From CATQHP01 sp965214915 (GTDB taxonomy: Bacteria; Acidobacteriota; Terriglobia; Bryobacterales; UBA6623), in assembly GCA_965214915.1 (NCBI GenBank), contig CBDCCP010000002.1:744001-808000 (forward strand): 64,000 nt of DNA, in the 5' to 3' direction. The translations under genes and the position numbers were made by a program. The first letter of the stretch is position 1. Each line of letters starts with the position of its first letter. This document shows, in pieces, positions 34,634 through 43,203 of the stretch. The notes beneath the pieces were generated by a model. The model worked only from the letters and a program-made list of their open reading frames with translations. It had not been told where the DNA came from and made no database searches.

Positions 34634-36225
34634 TCCGTTCGTATCTCGGCGCGGTTTTGGGCGGCGTGCTGGCTTGCGCGGCGGCGCCGGCCCAGATTTC
34701 CTACAACGACATCGTCAACGCGGAAACGCAGCCTCATAACTGGCTCAACTATCACGGCGGGTATTCCGGGCAGCGGCACAGCCGGTTGACCGAGATCACG
34801 CCCGAGAACGTGAAGAACCTGCGGCTGAAGTGGGCGTTCCAGGAAAAAATCGACGAAAAGTTCGAGACGACCCCGCTGGCGCTCGACGGCGTGATGTACA
34901 TCACGGTTCCTCCCGGAGACGTTTATGCGCTCGACGCGGAGACCGGCACGCGGCTCTGGCGTTACTCGCGGAATTTGCCGCCGAAGCTGATCGCCTGCTG
35001 CGGGCTGGTCAACCGCGGGCTGGGCATGCTCGGCGACCGGCTGTTCATGGCCACGCTCGACGCCTACACGATCGCGCTCGACCGCAAAACCGGACGCCTG
35101 CTGTGGGAGTCGAAGATGATCGACTATTCCCAGGGCTATTCGGGAACGCTCGCGCCGCTGGTGGTGAAAGACAAGGTGATGACGGGCACGGCGGGCGGCG
35201 AATACGGCATCCGCGGATTCATCGACGCCTACGACATCGAGACGGGCGAGCGCTCGTGGCGCTTTTACACCATTCCGGGGCCGGGCGAGTTCGGTCACGA
35301 CACCTGGGCCGGCGATTCGTGGCAACGGGGCGGCGCGTCGATCTGGATCACCCCCTCCTACGACCCCGAGCTCAACTTGGTCTACTGGGGCGTCGGTAAC
35401 CCCGGGCCGGACTGGAACGGGGATGTCCGCTTGGGCGACAACCTTTTTGCCGATTCGGTCGTGGCGCTCGACGCGGATACCGGAAAACGGAAATGGCACT
35501 TTCAGTTCACGCCCCACGACGTTCACGACTGGGACGCCACGCAGGTGATGGTGCTCTTCGACAGCGAGTACAAGGGCGAGGATCGCAAGCTGCTGGTCAC
35601 CTTCAACCGCAACGGCTTCAGCTACCTGCTCGACCGTGAAACCGGAGAGTTCCTGCGCGCCACTGAGTACGTCAAGCAGGATTGGGCGATCGGCATCGAC
35701 GAGAACGGCCGTCCGATCCGCCGGCCGGGCAAGCTGCCGACCGCCGAGGGCAACGAAGTTTATCCCCGCGTGGCCGGCGGCACGAACTGGATGTCGCCTA
35801 CGTTCAGCCCGCAGACCAATTTGCTTTACGTGACTTGCGGCGAAGGCAGCAGCGTTTACGTCAAGGGGCCGAGCGAATACCGGCCGGGGACGCGCTACTG
35901 GGGCAGCATGTTCCTGAACGAAGAGACCAGCCACGAGTGGACCGGCGCCGTGCGGGCGTTCGACCCGCTGACCGGCAAGAAGGTATGGGAGCATCCGCTG
36001 TTCCGCCCGACGCTTGCCGGCCTGGTTTCCACGGCGGGCGGGCTGGTCTTTGCCGGCACCTCGGACGGGTTTTTCAAGGCCCTCGACGCCAAGAGCGGCG
36101 AGGAGTTGTGGCGGATCAATCTCGGCGCCCAGATCATCGCCAGTCCGATCAGCTTCGGCAGCAAGGGCCGGCAGCATGTCGCCGTCGCCGCGGGCGGCGG
36201 CATATTCGTGTTCGCCCTGCCGTAA
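34630..36225 (+). CDS. PQQ-dependent alcohol dehydrogenase with lanthanide-type Asp pair
   Basis: The 531-residue periplasmic quinoprotein has a signal peptide ending at APAQ and an eight-bladed propeller with repeated docking motifs (ALDAETGTRLW, ALDADTGKRKWHF, AFDPLTGKKVWEH, ALDAKSGEELW). It has the vicinal cysteines CC at 123-124 and metal ligands E191 (GGEYG) and N257 (GNPGPDW). The catalytic aspartate at 300 lies in TPHDVHDWDATQ. A second aspartate two residues later (D302) is the signature of lanthanide-dependent enzymes such as XoxF. The alcohol substrate is unknown. The longer open frame upstream is the cytochrome gene out of frame. Confidence 0.88.
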   Translation: MIRSYLGAVLGGVLACAAAPAQISYNDIVNAETQPHNWLNYHGGYSGQRHSRLTEITPENVKNLRLKWAFQEKIDEKFETTPLALDGVMYITVPPGDVYALDAETGTRLWRYSRNLPPKLIACCGLVNRGLGMLGDRLFMATLDAYTIALDRKTGRLLWESKMIDYSQGYSGTLAPLVVKDKVMTGTAGGEYGIRGFIDAYDIETGERSWRFYTIPGPGEFGHDTWAGDSWQRGGASIWITPSYDPELNLVYWGVGNPGPDWNGDVRLGDNLFADSVVALDADTGKRKWHFQFTPHDVHDWDATQVMVLFDSEYKGEDRKLLVTFNRNGFSYLLDRETGEFLRATEYVKQDWAIGIDENGRPIRRPGKLPTAEGNEVYPRVAGGTNWMSPTFSPQTNLLYVTCGEGSSVYVKGPSEYRPGTRYWGSMFLNEETSHEWTGAVRAFDPLTGKKVWEHPLFRPTLAGLVSTAGGLVFAGTSDGFFKALDAKSGEELWRINLGAQIIASPISFGSKGRQHVAVAAGGGIFVFALP

Positions 36226-36356
36226 CGCCCGATGGCAGTCCAGCAGCGTCCCGATCCGCGCGGACAGGCCCATAAAGCCTTTATTATTTTGAGGACCCTT
36301 GGCTTGCACGACGTTGGTCCGATGTGCGCGGTCGCGAGGTAGGCAGGTGATCCGAG

Positions 36357-38054
36357 ATGGCGAAGGCTGAAGCCTCGGTCGAAGAGTTGGTGGGAATGAT
36401 CGAACGGGGCGAGTTGCGGCTACCCGAAATGCAGCGCCGCTACGTTTGGCGTTCGACTCGGGTTCGCGACCTGCTCGATTCGCTCTATCGCGGCTACCCG
36501 TCCGGCGCCATTCTCTTGTGGGAGACAGACGAGGATGTCCCGCTACAGGACTTCGCACTTGAGCAGCAGGGCAATCCCTACCGAAGCAACCGACTATTAC
36601 TGGATGGGCAGCAGCGGTTGACGTCGCTCTCCGCGGTGATTCGTGGCCAGCCCGTCGGAGTGCGCGGTCGCCGACGACCGATCGAGATTCTTTTCAATCT
36701 GGATCATCCCGAAGACCTCGAGGTCGTGACGGAGGTGAACGAGAACCTGAAGGACGACGAACGGATCGAAGACGAAGCAGATTCGACCGACGACGAGCTT
36801 CAGAAGCGGTTCAACCGCATGACGTTCGTGGTGGCGACCAGGAAGCTGGAGCAGCTTCCGCAGTGGGTCAAGGTCTCCGAGGTCTTCAAGAGCGACAGCG
36901 ACAGACCGTTCCTCAAGCGTGCCGGCATCACCGACCTCGACGACCCACGTGCCGAAAGGTACAGTAAGCGCCTCTCGCGTCTGCGCGGAGTACGGAAGTA
37001 CGTCTACCGCATGGACATCCTCGAACGTACATTGTCGTACGACGAAGTCACGGAGATCTTTGTACGTGTCAACTCACTCGGGGCGAAACTGCGCAGCTCC
37101 GACCTTGCGCTGGCTCAGATTACGGCCAAGTGGCGCGGCGCGCTGGAGAGCCTGCAGGAATACCAGAAACGGTGTGCGACCACAGGCTTCGACCTCGACC
37201 TCGGTCTTCATCTACGAAACTTGGTTGCATTCGCGACCGGACAGTCGCGCTTTCTCACCGTTGGCAACCTCTCTGTGGCGAAGTTGCAGGGATCCTGGAA
37301 AGAATGCTTGCGGGGAATGGATTTCGCACTCGACTTCCTCCAGAATAATGCACAACTCGACAGCCCGGCTCTGCTCTCGTCGCCGTTTCTGCTCGTGACG
37401 CTCGGCTACTACGGGCATCGGAGGCGCTACGAGATCAGCACCAAAGAAGCCGGGGAACTGCGTCGCTGGTTGCTCGTCGCCAACACCAAGGGACGGTACT
37501 CGCGAGGGTCGAGCGAGACGATTCTGGACCAGGATCTTTCGACGCTGCGCCAGGGTGGCGGAGCAACCGAACTCGTTGACCGCCTACGCTTGCAGGTGGG
37601 GCGTCTCGACATTGCGCCGGAGGAGCTCGAAGGCCGCAACCAACGCAGCGCCCTTTTCAAGACGATGTTCCTCGCTTTCCGCGATGCCAAGGCCCGCGAC
37701 TGGCGTTCGAACCTCGCCATCGCGCTGGGACACCGCGGGGCTCAACATCGGCTCCAGTTCCACCACATTTTCCCGAAGGCGGTCTTGAAGGGCAGCTACA
37801 CCAGTCGTGAGGCCGATGACATCGCCAATCTGGCCTTTATCGGCGGAAAGACCAATCGCCAGATCAGCGACAAACCTCCGAGCCAGTATTTTCCGCCGTT
37901 GATCAGGAAGTCGGGCCTTACGCCATTCCAAGCGCAGTGCATCCCCACCGACAACGAACTCCTTGAGGTGGGTACGTACAAGTCGTTTCTCGACGAACGG
38001 CGCAGGCTCATCAGCCAGAGACTGAACGAATTCCTCGCTATCTGGCAAGCGTGA
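36357..38054 (+). CDS. DUF262/GmrSD-like protein with C-terminal HNH domain
   Basis: The 565-residue protein has an N-terminal DUF262 domain. VEELVGMIERGELRLPEMQRRYVW is followed by LLLDGQQRLTSL (DGQQR at 83-87), the nucleotide-binding ParB/Srx-like motif. The C-terminus carries a DUF1524-type HNH: LQFHHIFPKAVLKGSYTSREADDIANLAFIGGKTNRQISDKPPSQYF. This is the single-chain form of GmrSD-like type IV restriction systems, which cleave modified DNA. It is not in an operon. A methyltransferase tail remnant at 40530-40675 hints at a decayed restriction locus. Base composition looks slightly less GC-biased than its neighbours. Confidence 0.85.
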   Translation: MAKAEASVEELVGMIERGELRLPEMQRRYVWRSTRVRDLLDSLYRGYPSGAILLWETDEDVPLQDFALEQQGNPYRSNRLLLDGQQRLTSLSAVIRGQPVGVRGRRRPIEILFNLDHPEDLEVVTEVNENLKDDERIEDEADSTDDELQKRFNRMTFVVATRKLEQLPQWVKVSEVFKSDSDRPFLKRAGITDLDDPRAERYSKRLSRLRGVRKYVYRMDILERTLSYDEVTEIFVRVNSLGAKLRSSDLALAQITAKWRGALESLQEYQKRCATTGFDLDLGLHLRNLVAFATGQSRFLTVGNLSVAKLQGSWKECLRGMDFALDFLQNNAQLDSPALLSSPFLLVTLGYYGHRRRYEISTKEAGELRRWLLVANTKGRYSRGSSETILDQDLSTLRQGGGATELVDRLRLQVGRLDIAPEELEGRNQRSALFKTMFLAFRDAKARDWRSNLAIALGHRGAQHRLQFHHIFPKAVLKGSYTSREADDIANLAFIGGKTNRQISDKPPSQYFPPLIRKSGLTPFQAQCIPTDNELLEVGTYKSFLDERRRLISQRLNEFLAIWQA

Positions 38055-38065
38055 CGAGGCATCAC

Positions 38066-38180
38066 GACGGGGCACGGCTTTGGCTGCCTTTTCCCAGGTC
38101 AGCTTGATCTTTTTAGGGTCTTCGCCTGCTTCCAGGGACTTCAGCGCGTCGGGGTAGCCGGCGGAGCGCCCCCGGCCTCT
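38066..38180 (-). other. Possible C-terminal coding remnant
   Basis: On the minus strand a short stretch reads GYPDALKSLEAGEDPKKIKLTWEKAAKAVP, which looks protein-like (amphipathic, lysine-rich) rather than random GC-rich translation. It runs into the DUF262 gene antisense without a start. I do not recognise the family. Confidence 0.25.
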
Positions 38181-38224
38181 CCAGAGAGGGGATTTTATGT
38201 TCTCCGTTGGCATCCGTCGCAAAA

Positions 38225-38260
38225 ATACATAGCATATCTATACATTGATATGCTATGTAT
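38225..38260. promoter_or_regulatory. Perfect 14-bp palindrome, probable PadR operator
   Basis: ATACATAGCATATC and GATATGCTATGTAT are exact inverted repeats separated by TATACATT. The site is strikingly AT-rich for this genome and ends 39 bp before the PadR start. PadR regulators bind such ATGT/ACAT-containing dyads and usually autorepress. Confidence 0.75.
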
Positions 38261-38299
38261 AGGAATAGAGTCGCTTTCCACTCGACGAGGAGCATGAAG

Positions 38300-38683
38300 A
38301 TGAACATCAGCAAGGACTTGGTAGCCGCCTCGGCCGCGCCGCTCGTGCTGGCGATTCTGGCCGAGGGCGACAGCTACGGCTACGCGATCATCAAGCGGGT
38401 CGGCGAGCTTTCGGGCGGCCGGCTCCAGTGGACGGACGGCATGCTCTATCCGGTGCTGCACCGTCTTGAGCGGCTGGGCTACGTCGAGGCGCGCTGGGCG
38501 ACCGCGGAGAGCGGCCGGCGGCGCCGCTACTACCGCATCACCAAGGCGGGGCGGGCGCACCTGGAGACACAGAGGCGGCAATGGCAGGCGGTGGACGCCA
38601 CGCTGCGCGGAATCTGGATGGAGTTTTCCCTGGCGCCCGATGCAGGGCGGGGACTACAGCGATGGGGGGTTGAACCGATATGA
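38300..38683 (+). CDS. PadR-family transcriptional regulator
   Basis: The protein of about 127 residues has the PadR winged helix: PLVLAILAEGDSYGYAIIKRVGELSGGRLQWTDGMLYPVLHRLERLGYVEARWATAESGRRRRYYRITKAG. The ATG at 38300 is chosen because GAGGAG lies 7 bp upstream; an ATG two codons earlier (38294) is almost on top of it. The long palindrome immediately upstream is its probable operator. The stop overlaps the next gene (ATGA), so the regulator and membrane protein form one operon. Confidence 0.88.
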   Translation: MNISKDLVAASAAPLVLAILAEGDSYGYAIIKRVGELSGGRLQWTDGMLYPVLHRLERLGYVEARWATAESGRRRRYYRITKAGRAHLETQRRQWQAVDATLRGIWMEFSLAPDAGRGLQRWGVEPI

Positions 38684-40065
38684 CGACGCACGACGACGCG
38701 CTCGAAGCGCAAATTACCCAGTGGCGGAGTTGGCTGCGACGGCGCCCGGCGATCCGCGATGCCGACGTGGAGGAGCTCGAAGGCCACCTGCGCGATCTGG
38801 TCGCGGCGCTCCGCGTTACCGGCCTCGCCGCCGATGAGGCGTTTCTGGTGGCCGTCAAGCGGATGGGCAACCTCGACGCCGTGTCGCGCGAGTTCGCGCG
38901 CGAGCACTCCGAGCGGCTGTGGAAGCAACTCGTGATGCCCGCGGCCGCGGCCGGCGCGCCGAACCGGAGGGCATCGCGCGAAACCGTGGTGGCGATCGTT
39001 CTGGCCGCGGCGGCGGCGGCGGCGATCAAGCTGCCCGAGCTGTTCGGCTACCCGCATATCGGAGCGGAAGAGGGACTGTTCGACGACGGGAACTTCTACT
39101 TCCCCAATCTCAGCTTCTTCGTGCTGCCGTTCCTCGCCGGCTACTTCGCCTGGAAACGGGGGCTGGACCGGGCGGGGCGCCTCCGCCTGGCGCTGGCGTT
39201 CGCCGCGGCCGCGCTCGTCATCAACGCCTTCCCGTTCACGCCGGCCGGTCACACGTGGACGCTCGCGGCGCTGCACCTGCCGATCGCGCTGTGGCTCGCG
39301 GTGGGAATCGCCTATACCGGAGGCCGCTGGAGCGACGACGGCGGGCGGATGGACTTCGTGCGCTTCTCCGGCGAGCTGTTCATCTACTACGTGCTCATGG
39401 CCCTCGGCGGCGGCGTCCTCACCGGTTTCACCGGCGTCACCTTCGCCGCCATCGGCGTGGACATGGAATGGTTCGCGCAGCAGTGGTTGCTGCCGTGCGG
39501 CGCCATGGGGGCCGTCATCGTCGGCGCGTGGCTCGTGGAAGCCAAGCAGAGCGTCATCGAGAACATGGCGCCCGTGCTGACGCGCCTGTTCACGCCGCTG
39601 TTCGCCGCGGTGCTGCTCGCCTTCCTGGCTACTATGGTGTGGACGGGCAGCGGCATCGACATGGAGCGGGAGGTGCTCATCGGCTTCGACCTGCTGCTGG
39701 CGGTCGTTCTGGGCCTGCTGCTCTATGCGGTCTCGGCGCGCGACGCGCAGGCCCCGCCGGACGCATTCGACGCGCTGCAGCTTCTGCTCGTGCTCTGCGC
39801 GTTGGTCGTCGACGCCGTAGCGCTGGCCGCCATCGCCGGGCGGATCTCCGAGTTCGGCCTCAGCCCGAACCGGGTGGCGGCGCTGGGCGAGAACCTCGTT
39901 CTGCTGGTCAACCTGATCTGGTCGGCGTGGCTGTACGCCCGGTTCCTCGCCGGCCGCGGCCCGTTCTCCGCCCTCGAGCGCTGGCAGACGGCCTACCTGC
40001 CGGTCTACGCCGTGTGGGCGGCCTTCGTCGTCGTCGCTTTTCCGCCGTTATTCGGCTTCATGTGA
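38680..40065 (+). CDS. Polytopic membrane protein with permease-prefix domain
   Basis: The 461-residue protein begins with a soluble helical domain (residues ~1-75: EAQITQWRSWLRRRPAIRDADVEELEGHLRDLVAAL, KRMGNLDAVSREFAREH). This is like the permease-prefix domain seen next to PadR regulators in Acidobacteriota. About ten hydrophobic segments follow. No ABC-permease MacB/FtsX signature is present, so transport is uncertain. Co-translated with PadR (ATGA overlap). Such PadR/prefix-domain pairs usually control efflux or envelope stress functions (inference). Confidence 0.7.
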   Translation: MTTHDDALEAQITQWRSWLRRRPAIRDADVEELEGHLRDLVAALRVTGLAADEAFLVAVKRMGNLDAVSREFAREHSERLWKQLVMPAAAAGAPNRRASRETVVAIVLAAAAAAAIKLPELFGYPHIGAEEGLFDDGNFYFPNLSFFVLPFLAGYFAWKRGLDRAGRLRLALAFAAAALVINAFPFTPAGHTWTLAALHLPIALWLAVGIAYTGGRWSDDGGRMDFVRFSGELFIYYVLMALGGGVLTGFTGVTFAAIGVDMEWFAQQWLLPCGAMGAVIVGAWLVEAKQSVIENMAPVLTRLFTPLFAAVLLAFLATMVWTGSGIDMEREVLIGFDLLLAVVLGLLLYAVSARDAQAPPDAFDALQLLLVLCALVVDAVALAAIAGRISEFGLSPNRVAALGENLVLLVNLIWSAWLYARFLAGRGPFSALERWQTAYLPVYAVWAAFVVVAFPPLFGFM

Positions 40066-40188
40066 GGCCCGGACAATGCGGATGCGCACACGTCCCGGCG
40101 CCCCCGACGATCTCGGACCCGACGGCGACCGCGCTCAAGAAACCGGGCGGTAAAGAGACTTACCGCACATAACACTAAGGAGGTAGTC

Positions 40189-40405
40189 ATGAAGAAGCGG
40201 CACAGTCGGGATGGCCCTGACTTGGGCAGCCGTAGGGGCGTTCGTTGGCGTGTTCATAGAATGGATCAACGACGCCGTGCCCGGCGGTCTTGCGATAGGG
40301 TCGCTCGTCGATATCTGGCCGCCGGTGCTGGCGATCGCGGGCTTGCTTGGCGGCGCGGTCGTTTCCGCGGCGCTTCGGTTTGCAGGAGGCCGCCGCATTC
40401 AATGA
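40189..40405 (+). pseudogene. Small membrane protein with apparent +1 frameshift
   Basis: A near-perfect AAGGAGG lies 6 bp before the ATG at 40189, giving MKKRHS. One base later a different frame carries a clean hydrophobic protein: MALTWAAVGAFVGVFIEWINDAVPGG, then IWPPVLAIAGLLGGAVVSAALRFAGG and a stop at 40405. Removing one base near 40205 would fuse the two into a ~70-residue two-helix membrane protein. Either the gene is frameshifted or the base call is wrong. Starting at the internal ATG (40211) is possible but has no ribosome binding site. Confidence 0.45.
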
Positions 40406-40908
40406 GTTGCCGCTTCCCCGTTTGCCGTCCGGGGTCGGCGGCCGGTCTTCCGCTGGGTGCGCTCGCGGTTGCTGCGGGGGTGGCGAGCGCCGCAGTCCCG
40501 GACTCTTGGCTGCGGGCCGTCGCAATCATCGTCGTTACGACTCCAGGCCCATTGGCTCGAAGACGCGCACGCGGCGCTCGATAAAGCTGTCACGTCCGTC
40601 TATGGCCGGCGAGCGGATATCGTCGACGAGGACGCCCTCCGCGAGTTGCCGGCGCTCCACGGCGGCGGGCCGTGAGCAAGCCCAGGCAACTACGGGATGC
40701 GGCTGCAAAGCGGAAGGACCGCAGACAAAGCGGAGTGATCCGTCGGGGCCGGCCTCGGAACTCACGGGGCTTCTGGAGTGGATCGATCGGACGATGGGAA
40801 CGGTGCGGTCCGCGGAGCAAGAGAGAAGTTTGACAGTCTGGACAGCTGTGCGGCACGCTTAAGCATATTTGCGCTCGCGCTGTCCTGAAATTCAAAAGGG
40901 GTATTGCC
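40406..40908. other. About 500 bp without intact gene
   Basis: The region contains the methyltransferase-tail remnant at 40530-40675. After it, a frame ending TGLLEWIDRTMGTVRSAEQ (to about 40862) looks weakly coding but has no start or family. Confidence 0.4.
40530..40675 (+). pseudogene. C-terminal remnant of an MmeI-like DNA methyltransferase
   Basis: The frame reads RLQAHWLEDAHAALDKAVTSVYGRRADIVDEDALRELPALHGG and then stops at 40675. The pattern of LD.AV...YG..ADI.DE..L..L.AL is the conserved tail of large class I DNA methyltransferases of the MmeI/type IIL kind. The methyltransferase motifs are absent upstream. Confidence 0.45.
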
Positions 40909-41727
40909 ATGCCTGAAACCATGCTGTTCGAAATGCGCGGCGGCGTTGCGCTGCTCACCTTCAACCGGCCGGAGCGGAACAACGCCATGACTCCGGCGAT
41001 GCGCGAGCATTATTTCGATCTGCTCGAGCAATGCGCCGGCGATCCCGGCGTGCGCGCGGTCGTGCTGACCGGGGCGGGGAAGTCCTTCAGCGTCGGCGCC
41101 GACACGCAGGCGCTGCAGCAGCTCGACCCCAACGCCGCCGGCCGCGCGCGCACGGCGCCGGCGAGGCCGGTTCATTACCCGCTGTCGATTCCGAAGCCGA
41201 TCGTTTGCGCCATCAACGGCGGCTGCGCGGGAGTCTCGTTCGTGCATGCGCTCTGCTGCGACATTCGTTTCGCCGCGGCGGGGGCCAAGATGACGACGGC
41301 GTTCGTGCGCCGCGGACTGATTGCCGAATACGGCGTCTCGTGGCTGCTGCCGCGGCTGATCGGACAGTCGCGGGCGCTCGACTTGCTGCTTTCGGGCCGG
41401 GTGATCCTGGCCGAGGAAGCGCAGCAGCTCGGTCTTGTCAATGCGGTCTATCCGCAAGAGGAGTTGATCGACCGGGCGGTCGCCTACGCGCAGGATCTGG
41501 CCGATAACTGCTCGCCGGCTTCCATGGCGGTAATCAAGAGCCAAGTTTACGGCGACTTCGACGCCGGCATCGACGAATCGGCGGCGCGGGCGCGCGAAGA
41601 AATGACGGCGTCGTTCCGGCGGCCCGACTTCAAAGAAGGCGTGGCGAGCTTCGTCGAGAAGCGCAAGGCCGCGTTTCCGCCGTTGCCGGCCGATGCCGTC
41701 GAGGCGGCGGACGGCTCTACTGAATGA
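40909..41727 (+). CDS. Enoyl-CoA hydratase/isomerase family protein
   Basis: The 272-residue crotonase-fold protein has oxyanion-hole segments GKSFSVGAD and AINGGCAGVSFVHALCCDIRFAA, then GLIAEYGVSWLLPRLIGQSRALDLLLSGRVILAEEAQQLGLVNAVYP. The second catalytic glutamate position (LIAEYG) is filled but the first is not obvious, so an isomerase or other crotonase reaction is possible. AGGGG precedes the ATG at 40909. The 3' end overlaps the convergent phosphorylase gene by 11 bp. Confidence 0.85.
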   Translation: MPETMLFEMRGGVALLTFNRPERNNAMTPAMREHYFDLLEQCAGDPGVRAVVLTGAGKSFSVGADTQALQQLDPNAAGRARTAPARPVHYPLSIPKPIVCAINGGCAGVSFVHALCCDIRFAAAGAKMTTAFVRRGLIAEYGVSWLLPRLIGQSRALDLLLSGRVILAEEAQQLGLVNAVYPQEELIDRAVAYAQDLADNCSPASMAVIKSQVYGDFDAGIDESAARAREEMTASFRRPDFKEGVASFVEKRKAAFPPLPADAVEAADGSTE

Positions 41728-43024
41728 GATCGAGCACGAGGTCGCGGGGCTCGGGTACGTTGGCCGACAGGCGGAACGCATCTTCGACCAGTTGCACGGC
41801 CTCGGGCAGGTTTGTCTCGTCGGTATAGTAGAGCGCACAGAGTCCCGAACCGGCGACCACGTTATCCCCCACTTTGGCTTGCAGCACAATGCCCACCGCG
41901 GGGTCGATCTTGTCTTCCGTGTTGATGCGGCCCGCGCCCAGCAGCACTGCGGCGCGGCCGATGTCGTCGGCATTGATGCGGCTGATGTACCCGTCGCGGG
42001 GAGAGGCGATGACGTGCTCGCCGGACGCGTTCGGCAGCAGATCGAATTGCTGTAAGACGTTTGCGTTGCCGCCTTGCGCGGCGATGACGTTGCGCAAAAC
42101 CTCGAGCGCCGAGCCGTCTTCGATCGCCGTGTTGGCCTGATCGCGGGCGCTGTCGATCGAGATCATCGGGTTGCCCATGAAGATCATGCGCGCCGCGGCT
42201 TCGATCCCCAGGCCGGTGAGGTCGGGCGGACCTTGTCCCTGAAGCGTCTGGGAGGCTTCCATGATCTCCAACGCATTGCCGACAGTGAAGCCCAAGGGTT
42301 GGTCCATATCGGTAAGCAGGGCCTGGACCTTCACGTCCATCCGCCGGCCGATGCTGATCATCAGTTGCGCGAGGCGGCGGGCCTCGGTGCGGCCCGAAAG
42401 CAGCGATCCCTTACCGACCTTGACGTCGAGAACGAGGCCGTCGAGACCCTCGGCAAGCTTTTTCGACATCGCCGAAGCCGCGATCAGCGCCTGGGACGAG
42501 ACGGTTGCGGTTGCTTCGCGCAGATCGTACAAACGCTTATCCGCGGGGGCCAACTCGTTGCTCTGCCCGGTGAAGGCCAGACCGAATTCCGTTACCAGGT
42601 CCTCGAAGTCGGCAAGCTCGAGTTGCGTGCGGAACCCGGGGATCGACTGGAGCTTGTCCAAGGTTCCGCCCGTATGCCCGATGCCGCGCTCGGCAATGAC
42701 GGGAACCGCCAGCCCGCAAGCCGCGGCGACCGGAGCGGCAATCAGCGATATTTTGTCGCCGACGCCGCCGGTCGAGTGGTAATCGACCTTGGCTTTTTGG
42801 ACTTCGGGAAGATCGACGCGCTGCCCGCAGCGGAGCATCGCCGCCGTCAGCGCGGTGGCTTCGGAGTCGTTGAATCCGTTGCACGTCCCGGCCATTAAAA
42901 AAGCAGCCATTTGCGCATCGGAAATTTCTGCGCGGATGTACCCGTTGATCAGCCGCTCAAGCTCTTCGAGAGTCAGTTCTTCGCTATTGCGTTTGCGGCG
43001 AATCAAATCTACAATTCGGTCCAT
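41717..43024 (-). CDS. Pyrimidine-nucleoside (thymidine) phosphorylase
   Basis: The 435-residue enzyme reversibly phosphorolyses thymidine/uridine to base and (deoxy)ribose-1-phosphate. Diagnostic motifs are KVDYHSTGGVGDKISL (phosphate binding), AERGIGHTGGTLDKLQSIPGF, ATVSSQALIAASAMSKKLAEGLDGLVLDVKVGKGS and the C-terminal domain GEHVIASPRDGYI, with AVGIVLQAKVGDNVVAGSG. Length matches the family. The start is the ATG at 43024. It stands alone on the minus strand, convergent with the enoyl-CoA hydratase gene. Confidence 0.93.
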   Translation of the reverse strand: MDRIVDLIRRKRNSEELTLEELERLINGYIRAEISDAQMAAFLMAGTCNGFNDSEATALTAAMLRCGQRVDLPEVQKAKVDYHSTGGVGDKISLIAAPVAAACGLAVPVIAERGIGHTGGTLDKLQSIPGFRTQLELADFEDLVTEFGLAFTGQSNELAPADKRLYDLREATATVSSQALIAASAMSKKLAEGLDGLVLDVKVGKGSLLSGRTEARRLAQLMISIGRRMDVKVQALLTDMDQPLGFTVGNALEIMEASQTLQGQGPPDLTGLGIEAAARMIFMGNPMISIDSARDQANTAIEDGSALEVLRNVIAAQGGNANVLQQFDLLPNASGEHVIASPRDGYISRINADDIGRAAVLLGAGRINTEDKIDPAVGIVLQAKVGDNVVAGSGLCALYYTDETNLPEAVQLVEDAFRLSANVPEPRDLVLDLIQ

Positions 43025-43203
43025 AAGTTACACATTCCTCTTAAGATAGCCCTCGATGCGGGCAACTTTTCTGCGGAACGCAAAACCTCCAGCCTAACAC
43101 AGGCCGGCAGCGGGGATACAGGAGCGTCTTTTCCAATACAAGAGTGAGCCTTTAATATCGGGGGAGTGAGACTCAGGGGATATGGCCTCGTGGGCAGAGT
43201 TTC

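Noticed and set aside
33970..36225. 751-codon frame for the PQQ dehydrogenase
   Set aside because: The first 220 codons are the cytochrome gene out of frame. The ATG at 34630, followed by a signal peptide and overlapping the cytochrome stop, is the start.
38180..38205. CCTCTC-CA-GAGAGG stem before ATTTTAT as a terminator
   Set aside because: Six base pairs with a 2-nt loop is sterically poor and the T-run is weak; not reported as a feature.
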